Source of the DNA: Plasmodiophora brassicae
Lineage: Eukaryota; Endomyxa; Phytomyxea; Plasmodiophorida; Plasmodiophoridae
DNA length: 64,000 nucleotides
Direction: 5' to 3'
Assembly: GCA_039704465.1 (NCBI GenBank)
Contig: JASFAU010000020.1
Coordinates: forward strand, 434,001-498,000
Of this stretch, positions 10,213 through 20,818 are shown piece by piece (within the stretch, counting starts at the first letter, position 1; each line of letters opens with the position of its first letter). Below the pieces are notes generated by a model that was given only the letters and a program-made list of their open reading frames with translations, did no database searches and was not told where the DNA came from. The translations under genes were made by a program, and so were the position numbers.

Positions 10213-11240
10213 ATGTCGTCCGTGGAGTGGATGTCACTTGCGACCGGCACTCTCGCCATTGTTGTGGCGCTGGCCTCGTTCCTGATTGTAATATGCACTG
10301 CAGCCACCATGTTCCAAGAAGGTAAAACAACAATCATGGTGGGATCTATCCTCAGCGCAGCATTTTGCGCCTTGGTCGGCGCGGTTGGCGTCACCCTCCA
10401 GTGGCTTTACAGATGGTCACCGTCCCAATCGGTACCGTGCGATATCGTCGCCGGCAGAATCGTCAGCTTTTTCTGTAATTGGCTGTACTTCACGTTTCCG
10501 ACTACCGTTATTCTGACATTCCGATCGTGATACATAGATTGCTGCACGATCGGATCCGTCCTGCAATTCCTGCATTGTCGTGCTTTGCTGGTTGACGACA
10601 AAGCCCGATCAACGCTGCTGATGAGGATGATCCAGGTCGGGATAATCTCCGTTGTACCTTTCGGTGCATTTTCAGCGGCTGTATCGACTGGACAAGTTGA
10701 CAATACGTTTTGCGTCTCGAACTTCCCCTTGTATCTGGCGGCTATGTTCGTCATGGCCGCGTTCGCGTTCTCAGCTCTACTGATCTACAAATTCACATCG
10801 TCTCTGCGCGAGCACCAGGCCCGTATCGCATCGTCGACTAGCGGCAAGTCAAGCGCCGGCCACCAGGCGCGCAGCGACTCACTAGAACAGATCGCTCGCC
10901 GGAACTTGTTCTACTCGGTAATCGCACTTGGGGCGACGACAAGCACCATGATCTACCTCCTCCTCAACGACATCATGTTCGCAGCGTTCGACCCATTCCA
11001 TCAGGCTATCGAAAACTTCCTGGGCCTCATCGATGTGGCCATCAACATCACCGTGGTTTGCACGTGCTCTAATGTGTACGTAACTCTCCACCGTGAAACG
11101 TACCCGTGGTAATGAAACGCGAATTCATTTCCATTGTTCCTAGATGGATACCACGAGCCCTTAAGGCGTCGTCCACTGCGAAGGCGACGACAGCCGGCGA
11201 CACCAAGAAATCGAAGCAGCATCCTTCAACCGTGCTATAA
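10213..11240 (+). CDS. Seven-transmembrane protein, tandem copy 1 (GPCR-like topology)
   Basis: Exons 10213-10474, 10538-11075 and 11144-11240 give 298 residues (introns 63 and 68 bp). Seven hydrophobic segments are evident, including LAIVVALASFLIVICTAATM, IMVGSILSAAFCALVGAVGV, GIISVVPFGAFSAAVS, YLAAMFVMAAFAFSALLIY and LGLIDVAINITVVCTC. A charged loop with SLREHQARIA lies between helices 5 and 6. The C-terminal tail is WIPRALK plus a Lys/Thr-rich end. The apparent stop at ~10528 lies inside the first intron (GTAATTGG...CATAG). Exons 1 and 2 match copy 2 in length to the base (262 and 538). I recognise no specific receptor family. Confidence 0.78.
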
Positions 11241-11622
11241 TGAATCTGTTGTCGCCGGTGCTGTACGTACCTGTCGTCCTCATGATTCCATACAGTATTG
11301 TAAATTGGTTGTTTCTATATATGTAATACGAATGCTTAGCTGTTGTAATAGAAGTGCCTTAATTAAATTCACGCAAAAGGTTACTGTAGAGACAGCCTCG
11401 CCACCAGTTTGACTGAGCGGCGCAGTGCGCACCGTCACTATGATCGTGGCGAGCATAGCCAGCCGACCCGGCGCAGTACACCGTTGCGTCGGGCGCCGCC
11501 CAGCCTGTTTATCAACCAGACACCACAGGATCGACTGATATACTACCTAGGCTTTTTTATCCTTGCGCAAGAGTACCGGCTTCGATCACCGGATCGGTAA
11601 CACATTTAGTTACTCGGATGAA
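11241..11622. other. Intergenic region between the tandem seven-helix genes
   Basis: AT-richer than its surroundings. I see no gene; it should contain the 3' UTR of copy 1 and the promoter of copy 2. Confidence 0.5.
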
Positions 11623-12692
11623 ATGTCGGACGTGGAGGCGATGGTCCAGGCCGCGGGCATTGCCGCCAGTAGCGTGTCGTTCGGCACTGCCTTGGTCGCC
11701 ATATGTACTGCAATGACGATGATTCAGGAGAAGAAATTCACCGTCATGCTGGGGTCCATTTGTTGTGCCTCGTCCTGTGCGACGCTCGCTGGGATTTGCG
11801 TGGCGGTTCAGTGGCTTTACCCGTGGTCGCCATCACAAGCGCTCGTTTGCAACATTGTCGCCGGCAAAATCTCAAGCATCCTCTGTAATACGTCGTCAAT
11901 TTCTGCGGAGCAACTGACCCGGGTAAACCTGACAGGTTGTCACGTTCTAGATTGCTCTACAGTTGGGTCAGTTCTGCAATTCCTGTATAGTCGTGCGATG
12001 CTGGTCGACGAACAAGCCCGCTCGACGACGTTAATGAAAGTGATCCAGGTCGGGATAGTCGGCGTATTACCATTCGCGGCTTTCACTGCCGCCGTTTCAA
12101 GGGGTCACGTGGACGAAACGTTTGGCGTCTGTGTGTCGCACTACCCTGTGTATGTGGCGGTCCTGTTCGTCCTTGCCACAGCCACCTTTTCTGTACTACT
12201 GATCTACAAGTTCACAGCGTCGCTACGTGAGCACCAGGCGCGCCTGGCAACGACTGATAGAAAATCAGGCGGCGGTCAGGCACGCAATGACAATTTGGAA
12301 CAGGTCGCGCGCCGAAACTTGTTCTATTCGTCGATTGCACTTGGGGGTACGACCAGTACCATGGTATACCTTCTCATCAATGACATCGTGGTCGACGCTT
12401 TCGATCCATTTAACATGGCCGTTGAGAATTTGATTGCCATCGTCGACGTGACGATCAACATCACAGTGATCTGTACATGCTCAACTGCGTATAACATCTA
12501 CGTACGCGAAAACCTTCGTGGACTGGTAGCTGACTGGCAGTGTCTTATAGGTGGATACCCCGAGCATTCAAGGTGCATTACACTGCGCGAACGCCCCATA
12601 CATCGGCATCCTCCAAACCCAAGGCACAGCCCTCCACCATGTCTGTCAACATTTCATTCAACTGCCCGCGTCCCACTGTGCTCAAACGCTAA
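11623..12692 (+). CDS. Seven-transmembrane protein, tandem copy 2 (GPCR-like topology)
   Basis: Exons 11623-11884, 11951-12488 and 12551-12692 give 313 residues (introns 66 and 62 bp). The first intron is a multiple of three without stops, so the unspliced frame reads through it. Conserved with copy 1: AICTAMTM, QWLYPWSPSQALVC, YCSTVGSVLQFLYSRAMLVD, KVIQVGIVGVLPFAAF, LLIYKFTASLREHQAR, ARRNLFYSSIALGGTTSTM, DVTINITVICTCS and WIPRAFK after the last splice. Substitutions near that splice fall at third codon positions in this frame, which supports the chosen donor at 12489. The tail is longer than in copy 1. An N-outside receptor-like topology is likely but not proven. Confidence 0.8.
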
Positions 12693-13173
12693 ACCGTACT
12701 TGTAGTGTCCCTATCTGAGACACAAACGTTTCCTCAAATCGGCTGTTGACGAGAGGTTCCAATATCGCAAGAAGAAGGACGGGGAAGTACTGATGGCTCA
12801 AAAGGTGACGCGCGATGAATTTCATAAAACTTAGGTTCAGTACCATAAACGAACAAGTAACAAACAGCTGGTCCACAACTCGGGAGGATCTACAAATGCT
12901 TACCGCAAGTGCTGATGACAGCCATGATAGATTAACCTATCTGTCAGTACCAACTGCGAACTTCCAACATTCTGATCTGTACCGTCTTGTGGTTGCTGTT
13001 GAAATGGCCGCGTCCCGAACGCAGACGGCCACATGCGGACCTGTAGCGGATTGTAAGAGCTCACGTATGGGCTTCCGATCGCAAATATTCATAACGATCG
13101 TCAGGGTACTCCTGTGCGATTCTTGTTCGATCTAGTGTGCCGAGATCGGCAGCGCGTCGACGTCGATCGACAC
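12693..13173. other. Intergenic region, nothing recognised
   Basis: 481 bases of AT-rich sequence between seven-helix copy 2 and CFAP45. No frame looks coding. The apparent upstream extension of CFAP45 begins with GTG and is not conserved in character. Confidence 0.5.
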
Positions 13174-14660
13174 ATGGCGGCCATTGTTCCCGCGTCGGTG
13201 CTCGAGAAGATCCGGTCGGACCCGAAGGTCGTCTTCGCCGACAGCAACACGGTCGTCCTGTCGTCCGATGACCTCGACCGCATCAAATCGTCGTCCGTGA
13301 TCCTCTCCGTCGAGGACAAGCTCCGTCTCAAACAGGGCGCGGATGACGCGCGCCTGTCCCGACAGACGAAGGCTCGCGAGCGCAAACAGCGCATGCTGGA
13401 GCTCGAAGCCGCCCGCAAGGCACAAACGGCCACGACGTCCTCCATCGACCTGGAGGACATGGAGGCACGCGAGGCCCTGCTCCGCAAAGGACGGGCGGCC
13501 GCCGACGAACAGCACGACGACGTCAAACGCATGAACCAGATGGTGCTCTATGCGAAATGCGTCACGATCCGCGACAAGCAGGTACTGTGGGGCTCCTGTA
13601 CGGTCGTCGCGAAGCGCCCCTGATGGTTCCCTGGCTCTAGGTGCAGCAGACCAAGCAGATGGAGGCCGAACGCGCCGAGCAGGAGAAGTTGCTGGACATG
13701 ATGATGGAGTACGAGAGGCAAAAGGCGATCCAGCGCCAGCGGGAGACGGACCGGAAGACGGTACAGGAGCGCAAGAAGGGCGCTCGGACCATCGTCGAGC
13801 AGATGGCGGAACGGGAGCGCATTCGGGAACGCGAGCGGGCCCTGAAAGCGCAGCAGGGGGCCCAGCTGCTGCAGCAGGCTCTGGAACGTGAGAAGCAGGC
13901 CGAGCAGGATAAGATCCGCAAGGCCAAGGACGGCGTCGCGCTCCTGGCCACCATTGTCGCTGCGAACCAGGAGCAGATGCGACAGAAGCAACGCCAGAAA
14001 CAGGCGGACCAGGAGGAGGATCGTCGTATCGCGGCGTACATTAAGGAGAAGGAGCGCCGGGACATGGAGCGGGACGAGCAGCAGAGGCGGATCGAGGAGG
14101 CCAAGGAGCGCGAGCGCAACAAGATTCGGGAGGCGCAGATGAAGGCCAACGATCACCAGGCGGAGATCGATGCCCTGCGCGCGCGTCGTGCCCAGGAGGA
14201 GACGGACCGTAAGTGGCGGAACCAACAGGCGGCGAATGCACGAGCCCAGGCCAAGATTCAGGCGGAGCTCGCCGCTGCACGCGACCTCCAGCGGATGGAG
14301 AAGGAGAGGAAGATGATCGAGCAGGCGCATATGGAACGGGAGCAGTTCCAGGCCATGATCTCCATGTTCAAGGAGCAGGAGCGGTCGGACAAGGACAAGG
14401 AGGCGGCCGAGAAGAAGAAACGCGCCGAGTACGCCCGCGTTCTACATGAGCAGATCGCGGACCTCGAGGCACGACGCATGGACCGCGCCAAGGTCATCGA
14501 CATGGGCGAGCAGACGCGTCGCGAGGACGGCGCGGAACGCAAGAAGCTCGAGAGCATCCGGCAGGCGAAGCTGGCGGAACTCCAGAAGGCCGGTGTCCCA
14601 CCCAAGTACCAGGCGGAACTCAAACGGTTCAAGGTCCTCCAGTCGCACGCAATGTCCTAA
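13174..14660 (+). CDS. CFAP45: CFAP45-like flagellar microtubule inner protein (TPH domain)
   Basis: Exons 13174-13581 and 13641-14660 join across a 59-bp phase-0 intron (GTACTG...TCTAG), giving 475 residues. The family landmarks are all present: an N-terminal VVFADSNTVVLSSDDLDRIK; CVTIRDKQ at the splice; then ~330 residues of highly charged coiled coil with MMEYERQKAIQRQ, ARTIVEQMAERE, DHQAEIDALRARRAQEETDR and a late KLAELQKAGVPPKYQAELKR. CFAP45 lies inside the doublet microtubules of motile axonemes, so the organism should form flagella. ATG 13174 is the first in-frame Met; upstream codons begin with GTG. Confidence 0.92.
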
Positions 14661-15662
14661 TCAGGGCCGTCATCCCGAAGAGGCAGATTCGCCAGCATGT
14701 GCCGTTGTATCTCGATAAACGTGCGTCGTTGTTGTTGTTGGTGATATTATAGCGATCTAGTCCTGCTCAATGCGGATACGCTGTGCCAGAGGGTGGACGC
14801 GGACGTTTGGCAGACTGATGACGGGAGGACCTCGGCACTTGTGGAATCGTCCGTCCCCTGCCGTGGATACCATCGAGCAGGCCAGGGTCAACAGCAACAC
14901 TACCAGCAGCAGCAGGCACCTCGGTACCAGCAGCAAATGATCCCGCATCACTGAGTTTCCAGAATCCGCAGGGCCCCGTACTGGCCAGCAGGCTGGTCAG
15001 TACGGGCAGATGACTCAGTGACACCAAGCTCAGCAGAACTACCGGTAATCCGGCCGTTCGATGGCGGTCCATCGTGGAATAAATTCCTCTCAATACGGTT
15101 TATTTGTCTATTGGTACGACAGGAGAAACCCCGATGGGGTCCTTCCTGCTGGACCGTCTCCTGAGGGTATCCTGGGCAGTACCGGTCCACCACTTCCTGG
15201 TCATCAATGCCCCATTTGATCTTGTTGACAATGTTCTCCGCGTCGACGCTCGCCAGCGTGTCGACTTGTTTGTCGTGGTGCGGCGACTCGGCAGAGGCTG
15301 ACGAGTGATCTGCGGTGGTCCATGGTCGCTCCGAGAACACGTTCTGCCATGTTTCAATGGGGAAACCGCGCGCTGCGTCGCAGCCGGTGGACCCATCGCC
15401 TGATGCGCCCACAGTCGATACCCTCGTGTACGACGAGTTCGCGCAGCGCCGTCGTGACCTCGTAGCGATTTATCGACGGTAGCAACCGCGTTATTTACGA
15501 TCGACTACCGGTGCATGGCGCAGCGCAGAGCAACGGCCACAGGCCATCAGGCATGTGGACACGTCTGCCGTTGTTGCCGCAGGCAACGCTGCCGAATTTA
15601 GCGAGTCCTGCCGCTAAAAAGGGGGCCACGGCTGCGGCTGGGAAGCATCAGCGGCGGGCAGG
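14661..15662. other. Intergenic region with decayed or unresolved coding fragments
   Basis: Around 14870-15050 the plus strand is rich in CAG/CAA/TAC codons spread over two frames with stops. This could be a broken Gln/Tyr-rich protein or simply low complexity. The opposite strand is open at 14767-15093 and 14948-15412 (next entry). None reaches a firm gene call. Confidence 0.4.
14948..15412 (-). CDS. Hypothetical protein fragment, minus strand
   Basis: An open frame of 154 residues with fairly normal composition, including a segment WQNVFSERPWTTADHSSAS and DAENIVNKIKWGIDDQEVVD. A plausible upstream splice exists (donor in GGTAGTCGATCG near 15510) but cannot be verified. There is no recognised domain, and part of it faces the Gln-rich plus-strand sequence. 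Low confidence that it is a gene. Confidence 0.25.
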   Translation of the reverse strand: MGASGDGSTGCDAARGFPIETWQNVFSERPWTTADHSSASAESPHHDKQVDTLASVDAENIVNKIKWGIDDQEVVDRYCPGYPQETVQQEGPHRGFSCRTNRQINRIERNLFHDGPPSNGRITGSSAELGVTESSARTDQPAGQYGALRILETQ

Positions 15663-17189
15663 ATGCGGCTGCTGGCGTCCCTCGTTGTTGTCGCACTGTT
15701 GTGCCATTGGGCGAACGCGGGCACTACGACGTATTGGATAACGTATGACGGACGGGCGGATAGGGACGCCACGGCGGCACAGTGCTGGGATGTGTACCGC
15801 GTCGCGTTCTTCCAACTATCGACTTCAGGGACGCGCGACCTCGTCCAATGGAAGTCGGTGCACGCTTCTTCGAACGCAAAGTCGCACCTGCCTGCTGACC
15901 CAGGCGCGCTCATCGGAGACGACAATGATGCGTTCTGGGGCGGCAGACCGGACCAGAACGGCGTGCTCTGGCTCAGGTACGTGGATTCCCCGATCTCCGT
16001 TGTCAGACGTTGCCGTTAGTGATGTGCGCGCGCACGCTGCGTACGTGTAGGTTCGACTTTGAGGACGCAGATCCGGTTTGGTTCCAGGAGATTCACCTTC
16101 GGCAAGGGGCGTCGGGGACGGGTAATTGCCTGGCGCCCAGCGTCACCATCTCGGTACAGGTCCGTGATGCACTCGGCCAACGTTGTCTGTGATCTCGTGG
16201 TGCTGACAATATGGGCACTCATAGGGGACGGATGCCAGCTTCACGTGGGCGGAACACCGTCTCCACCCGAGGAACAACATCATCCCGTTTGGCTTCATGA
16301 AGCAGTACAGAGACGTACGTGGGCCCAATGCATTTCCTGTACGCACTGCAGTACGGTTGACCCATGGCTCTCAGCTCGAAGACAAGATAGCGCGCGAAAC
16401 GGGGCGGGGACAAGAAGATCATGGCAGGCGTGATCGTGAGGTTCCTTATGTGAATGCGTCGAATGCAGAGCTGGATCGCACGCGGGAAGTATTGGAGAAG
16501 CAGCGTGAGCAAGACCTGAAACAGATTGGGAACCTTACCGCACAAGTCGAAGCGAACGCGGTTGAGGAGAAAATGCTTACCATTGTCAATGAGGAGTCAG
16601 AGACCCAGTTGAACGCAGCCGACAACCTGTTGGAGAGCTGTAGGTGTACGACGAGGCAGCTGTACAACAATCTCGATGCGGCACTACTCAGGAGGAAGCG
16701 TTTGAAGAACCAGGTATATAGGAGCCGTCATCACGTTATCCTCGACTGCGCTTTCTAATGATGGGCTAGAGGGACGTCGGCCTGATAGCTGGGGCGCTAC
16801 TGGCGGGCAAAGCAGTGGTTGATCGTCCACGCGCGTGGCATGCCACCAAAACGACGCTAGGGAGCAACGTTGTCGCTGAGCCAGTAGTAGTTCGCAGGGT
16901 ATCGACAGTGTCGGTCGCTGCAGGGGCGGCCGCTCTTGGTGCTGGGTTGGCGTCCATCGTCAACACACGCAGCCCATCACCAGCACCTGCCCCTTATAAC
17001 AATGGTGGGCGCCGCCGGTCGTCATGGGCACCGGCATCCGACATCTATGTCGCGCCGCAGTACCGCATCCCTGTGATCCTGATGGTGCTCCTGATCTCTG
17101 TCATCCTGATGATTGCGATCGGAGTCCTATGTCATTGGTGTTGGCACCAGGGGGAATTGCCCGGCAGCGGGAACGCATTCACACACTGA
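15663..17189 (+). CDS. Membrane protein B of an unrecognised two-copy family
   Basis: Exons 15663-15976, 16051-16159, 16225-16314, 16375-16713 and 16770-17189 (introns 74, 65, 60 and 56 bp) give 423 residues. The layout matches protein A: a clear signal peptide (RLLASLVVVALLCHWANA); an ectodomain with AAQCWDVYRVAFFQ and VWFQEIHLRQG; IIPFGFMKQ; a longer coiled coil of ~110 residues; GLIAGALLAGKAVV; a Gly/Ala-rich VSVAAGAAALGAGLASIV; a Pro-rich spacer; and a helix VILMVLLISVILMIAIGVL with a short Cys/His tail. The longer coiled coil explains most of the size difference. Function is unknown. Secretion followed by membrane insertion is inferred from the sequence only. Confidence 0.78.
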
Positions 17190-17584
17190 CGGGATATCTC
17201 ATACACGGTTTTCGTTTCATGCATGGTCGGCGCGACGCCCTACGAAGTAGGACCACGACCATTTGATACGTCAAACACGTCGACAACACAAGATTACCGT
17301 GTGCTGGCGCTGCTGCTGGCTGACGTCCTGTCGTCTCCCATGCGCACAAGCCTACGTCTCCGTGATCTTCGTACATAGGGTGTGCTGCGACTGTGCGCTG
17401 CATGAATTGCGTCTATAAATAGTATTCGTGCGTGGAGGACTGCGCGACAGTGGCATGTGCGGGCGAGGCTGCGGTGTCCGTGACGGCGTTTGCCGGTCGG
17501 GCCCCGCCAGACACTGCCAGGGGCTCACACGCACCCGCACCGTCGCCTGCCTGCCGGGCGCCGCCGCCAGTTCGCAGAGCCATC
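17190..17584. other. Intergenic region before the importin gene
   Basis: The frame of the importin is open upstream to 17432, but the segment is Pro/Ala-rich and the conserved N-terminus starts at ATG 17585. I treat this stretch as 3' UTR of protein B plus promoter and 5' UTR. Confidence 0.5.
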
Positions 17585-20542
17585 ATGACCGGCCTGGATT
17601 CCAACGAGCTCGTCGCCGCCTTGTCGCACACGTTCTCTAGCGACGCGAATGAGCGCCAGTCCGCCGAACGCTATCTGGACGGCCTGGCGGCGCAGTCGGC
17701 GCTGGTCCCCGTGGCCCTGCTTGACGTTGTCGTCGAATCGCGCCTGCGCTCCGACATCCGTCTGGCGTCGGCCGTGCGTGTCAAGCGCCTCATTGCCGCC
17801 CGGTTCGCGCGCCGCTCCGACGAGCCCGCGCCGGCGGACCTCCCCGCCGAGCACCTGGCCCTGCTTCGCCACCGGTTGCTGTCGTCCGTCGTATCGACCA
17901 GCCTGGAGCGCGCCCTGCGCGCCCAGCTGGTTGACGCGGTCAACTACATGATCCGGGCCGACTTCCCCGACCGCTGGCCCGACCTGGTCGACCTGCTGGT
18001 CCCCGCGTTGCAGTCGGCGCGCGAGACAGACGCCCTGGGCGCCCTGCACATCCTGCGGCAGGTGTACCGGCGCGTGCAGCACGAGCGGCACTGGCCCTGC
18101 GCGCTCCTGGAGCGCACCCTGCCGCTCGTGATCCGCCTGGCCGACGTCGACGGGGGCGACCTGCCGGGCATGCTGGCGCGCAGCGACCCGCAGGCGGCCG
18201 TGTTCGCCGAGCGCCTGCGCGTGGCGCTCAAGATCTTCCACCATTGCATCCGACAGCCGGTGCCGCCCGCCTTCCTGGGCGCCGACGTGTTCCGCCCGGT
18301 CGCCTCGATCTGCCTGCGCACCCTGCAGGCCGTGTCCGGGTCCGACGCGGTCCTGGCGGCGCAGAAGCGCGCCCTGGTCGTCCTCTGCCCGCTCCTGCGC
18401 CTGTACGGGCGCGGTGCGACCGACCCGGCCGACGTCGCGTTCGCGCGCCTGTACATGCAGGAGGTCGCCCCGCCCCTGCTGGCCAGCGTCCTGCAGATCG
18501 TGACGGATCGGCCGCACGCCTGCGCCTCCCGGCGCATCCTGCAGACGTCGTTCGCGTTCCTGGGCACGGCCATCACCTTCGGGGCGCTGTACGCGCCGCA
18601 CGTGCGCCCGCGCCTGGCGGCCGTCATCGCGCAGGGCGTTGCCCGCACGCTGGCGCTGGACGCCGACCAGGTCGCCCTGTTCGAGGCGGACGGGGCCGAG
18701 TTCACGCGGGCCGCCGACGAGACGTTCGACGACCCGGCCATCAACGCCGCCAACCTCGTCGTCGACCTCGTGCGCGTGCGGACGCGCGACGCCCTGCCCG
18801 TCGTCCTGTCGACCATCTCGGCGTGCGTCGGCGCGAACAACGTCGACCCGATCCGCATCGACGCCGGCCTGCACCTGTTCGGGTGCGTCTCCCGGGTCCT
18901 GTGCGGCAACGACGGCCGGGGCGACGTCGAGGCGACCGTCGACGCCGTCATCGCCCAGGCCGTCCTGCCGGCGCTGGCGCACGCGTCGCCGATCGTACGG
19001 GCGCGCGCCGCCTGGTGCCTGGGGCGGTACGCGTCGCGACCCGCCGCCCCGCACCTGCTGCCGGCCGTCGTCGACCTGCTGCGCGGGGACGCACACGTGC
19101 CGGTGCGGGCGGCGGCGTCGACAGCGCTGATCGAGGTGCTGCAGGCGCACCCGACGTTGGCGCTGGCCGCCCTGCCCGTCGCCCTGCCCGACCTGATCGG
19201 TCCGTTCGTCGACCTGGTCGACGTCGTCGCCAGCGAGACGGTCCTGTCCGTCCTCGAGGACCTGCTGCGGCGGTTGCCGCGCGACGCCGTCGCCCCGTTC
19301 GCCGTCCCGCTCGCCGCCAAGCTCGTCGACGTGTTCGCCCGGGCGGCGTTCGCCCCCGACAACGACGACGACGACGACGGCGGCGTCGACGACCGTCAGT
19401 TCATTGCGGGCGGGGCCGTCCGCGTCCTGATGGCGCTGGTGGGCGCCTGCGCGACGACAACGACGCCCGGGTGCTACGCGGCCGTCGAGGCGCAGTGCCT
19501 GCCGGTCGTCGACCGCGTCCTGTCGTGCCCGGAGCACGCCGCCCTGCTGCTGGACGACATCCTGGACCTGGTGCGGGCGCTGGCGCGCGCCTGCCCCGAC
19601 CCGCTGTCGCCGTTCCTGCTGGGGCTGCCGGGGCGCCTGCTGGCGCTGGTGCGGGCGCCCGGCACCGCCGCCGCCGACTACCTGCCGACCATGGTGCCCG
19701 TCCTGCGCACCGTCCTGGCTAGGTCGCCGGCGACGCTGTCGGCGACTGCGCACGACATCGTCGACGTGTGCCACCGGGCGATGCAGGGCGACGACGCCGC
19801 GCACGACGGCCGGTACGCCGCCGACCTGCTCGAGGCGCTCGTGGCACTGCTGCCGGAGCCGGCCGACGAGGTCGTCGTTGGCGCCGTCCTGCGCACGTGC
19901 CAGGCGTCGTTCCTGCGGGCGCTGCCGGACGCGGCCGACGACTTCACCACCGAACTGTACCTGCAGGTGCTGCTGCACCCGATCGCCTACAGCGCCATCC
20001 GCCGCCCGGACGTGGTCGCGCGCCTCACCGCCCCCGCCTTCTACCACGCCTGGGCGACGACGATGCCGGCGTTGCACGCGTCGTCGACGGCCGAGCTGTC
20101 GCTGGCGGCGCTGGCGTCGCTGGCGACCGCTGACCCGGCCCTGCCGATCGTGGCGCGCATCCCGGCGCTGTGCCGGCAGATCGCCCGGGAGATGCACGAC
20201 GACGACGAGGACGACGACGACGACGGCAGGGAGACGGGGCGGTCAGCGCCGGCACCGCTTCGGGGCGGGAAGTTCCGCGACGTCGACCTGGATCAGGATT
20301 GGGATTCCGACGATCCCGACGACGAGTACGTCGAGGAGGATGAGGAGGACGAGGAGGAGGACGACGACGACGACGTTCTTCGGGATCTGGACCTGCGGGC
20401 CGTCTTCATGGAGCGCCTGGCGGCGGCGGGCAACGGGCAGGTCGTGGCGCGCCTGTCGGACGCGGACCGGCGAGACGTGCAGCTGTACCTGGATGCTGCG
20501 TCCAAGCAGCAGCAGCAGCAAGCGGCGGCTGCCGCCCACTAA
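17585..20542 (+). CDS. Importin-7/8-like karyopherin (HEAT-repeat nuclear import receptor)
   Basis: A single open exon of 985 residues. The N-terminal importin-beta domain runs from LVAALSHTFSSDANERQSAE. Diagnostic stretches are LVDAVNYMIRADFPDRWPDL and HILRQVYRRVQHERHWPCAL. Leu/Ala-rich HEAT repeats follow to about residue 860. Then comes an acidic region of alternating Asp/Glu runs with RDVDLDQDWDSDDPDDEY, which is where importin-7/8 carry their acidic loop. It ends with FMERLAAAGNGQVVARLSD and a Gln/Ala tail. Cargo for this class includes ribosomal proteins and histones. The gene is unusual here for having no intron and very high GC with GAC/GTC codon runs, which also opens long spurious frames on the other strand. 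Confidence 0.85.
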   Translation: MTGLDSNELVAALSHTFSSDANERQSAERYLDGLAAQSALVPVALLDVVVESRLRSDIRLASAVRVKRLIAARFARRSDEPAPADLPAEHLALLRHRLLSSVVSTSLERALRAQLVDAVNYMIRADFPDRWPDLVDLLVPALQSARETDALGALHILRQVYRRVQHERHWPCALLERTLPLVIRLADVDGGDLPGMLARSDPQAAVFAERLRVALKIFHHCIRQPVPPAFLGADVFRPVASICLRTLQAVSGSDAVLAAQKRALVVLCPLLRLYGRGATDPADVAFARLYMQEVAPPLLASVLQIVTDRPHACASRRILQTSFAFLGTAITFGALYAPHVRPRLAAVIAQGVARTLALDADQVALFEADGAEFTRAADETFDDPAINAANLVVDLVRVRTRDALPVVLSTISACVGANNVDPIRIDAGLHLFGCVSRVLCGNDGRGDVEATVDAVIAQAVLPALAHASPIVRARAAWCLGRYASRPAAPHLLPAVVDLLRGDAHVPVRAAASTALIEVLQAHPTLALAALPVALPDLIGPFVDLVDVVASETVLSVLEDLLRRLPRDAVAPFAVPLAAKLVDVFARAAFAPDNDDDDDGGVDDRQFIAGGAVRVLMALVGACATTTTPGCYAAVEAQCLPVVDRVLSCPEHAALLLDDILDLVRALARACPDPLSPFLLGLPGRLLALVRAPGTAAADYLPTMVPVLRTVLARSPATLSATAHDIVDVCHRAMQGDDAAHDGRYAADLLEALVALLPEPADEVVVGAVLRTCQASFLRALPDAADDFTTELYLQVLLHPIAYSAIRRPDVVARLTAPAFYHAWATTMPALHASSTAELSLAALASLATADPALPIVARIPALCRQIAREMHDDDEDDDDDGRETGRSAPAPLRGGKFRDVDLDQDWDSDDPDDEYVEEDEEDEEEDDDDDVLRDLDLRAVFMERLAAAGNGQVVARLSDADRRDVQLYLDAASKQQQQQAAAAAH

Positions 20543-20818
20543 CGGGGAACCCATAATAGAAACACACACTGTACCGACGTCAGTACCGGGCGGCGTACGA
20601 CGCTCTGAACTGCCCCACCGGCGTACGTACGACGACGGCGTCTCGGCAGGTGTACCACGGGCGTCCTGCAGGGAGGACCGACCGACCCGGCCCGAGCTGC
20701 AGGGGCGCGCGCGTCCGCCGCCGCTAAATCTGGCGTCGGACGTGGCGCGGCGTCCCGCAGCCTGCAGCAGTCGCGGTCCGCGCGCGCGCGCCTGCCCCAG
20801 CTCACCTACAGTGGCGCC

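Noticed and set aside
10475..10537. In-frame stop suggesting seven-helix copy 1 is a pseudogene
   Set aside because: It lies within a 63-bp GT-AG intron whose position and phase match copy 2.
14767..15093. 108-residue minus-strand ORF with a hydrophobic start
   Set aside because: It is opposite a Gln-rich plus-strand stretch, has odd composition and no support from neighbouring splice sites.
17525..20197. 890-residue open frame on the minus strand (and a 492-residue plus frame at 18244-19722)
   Set aside because: They overlap the importin gene in other frames and consist of Arg/Gly/Asp low-complexity sequence produced by its GC-rich codons.
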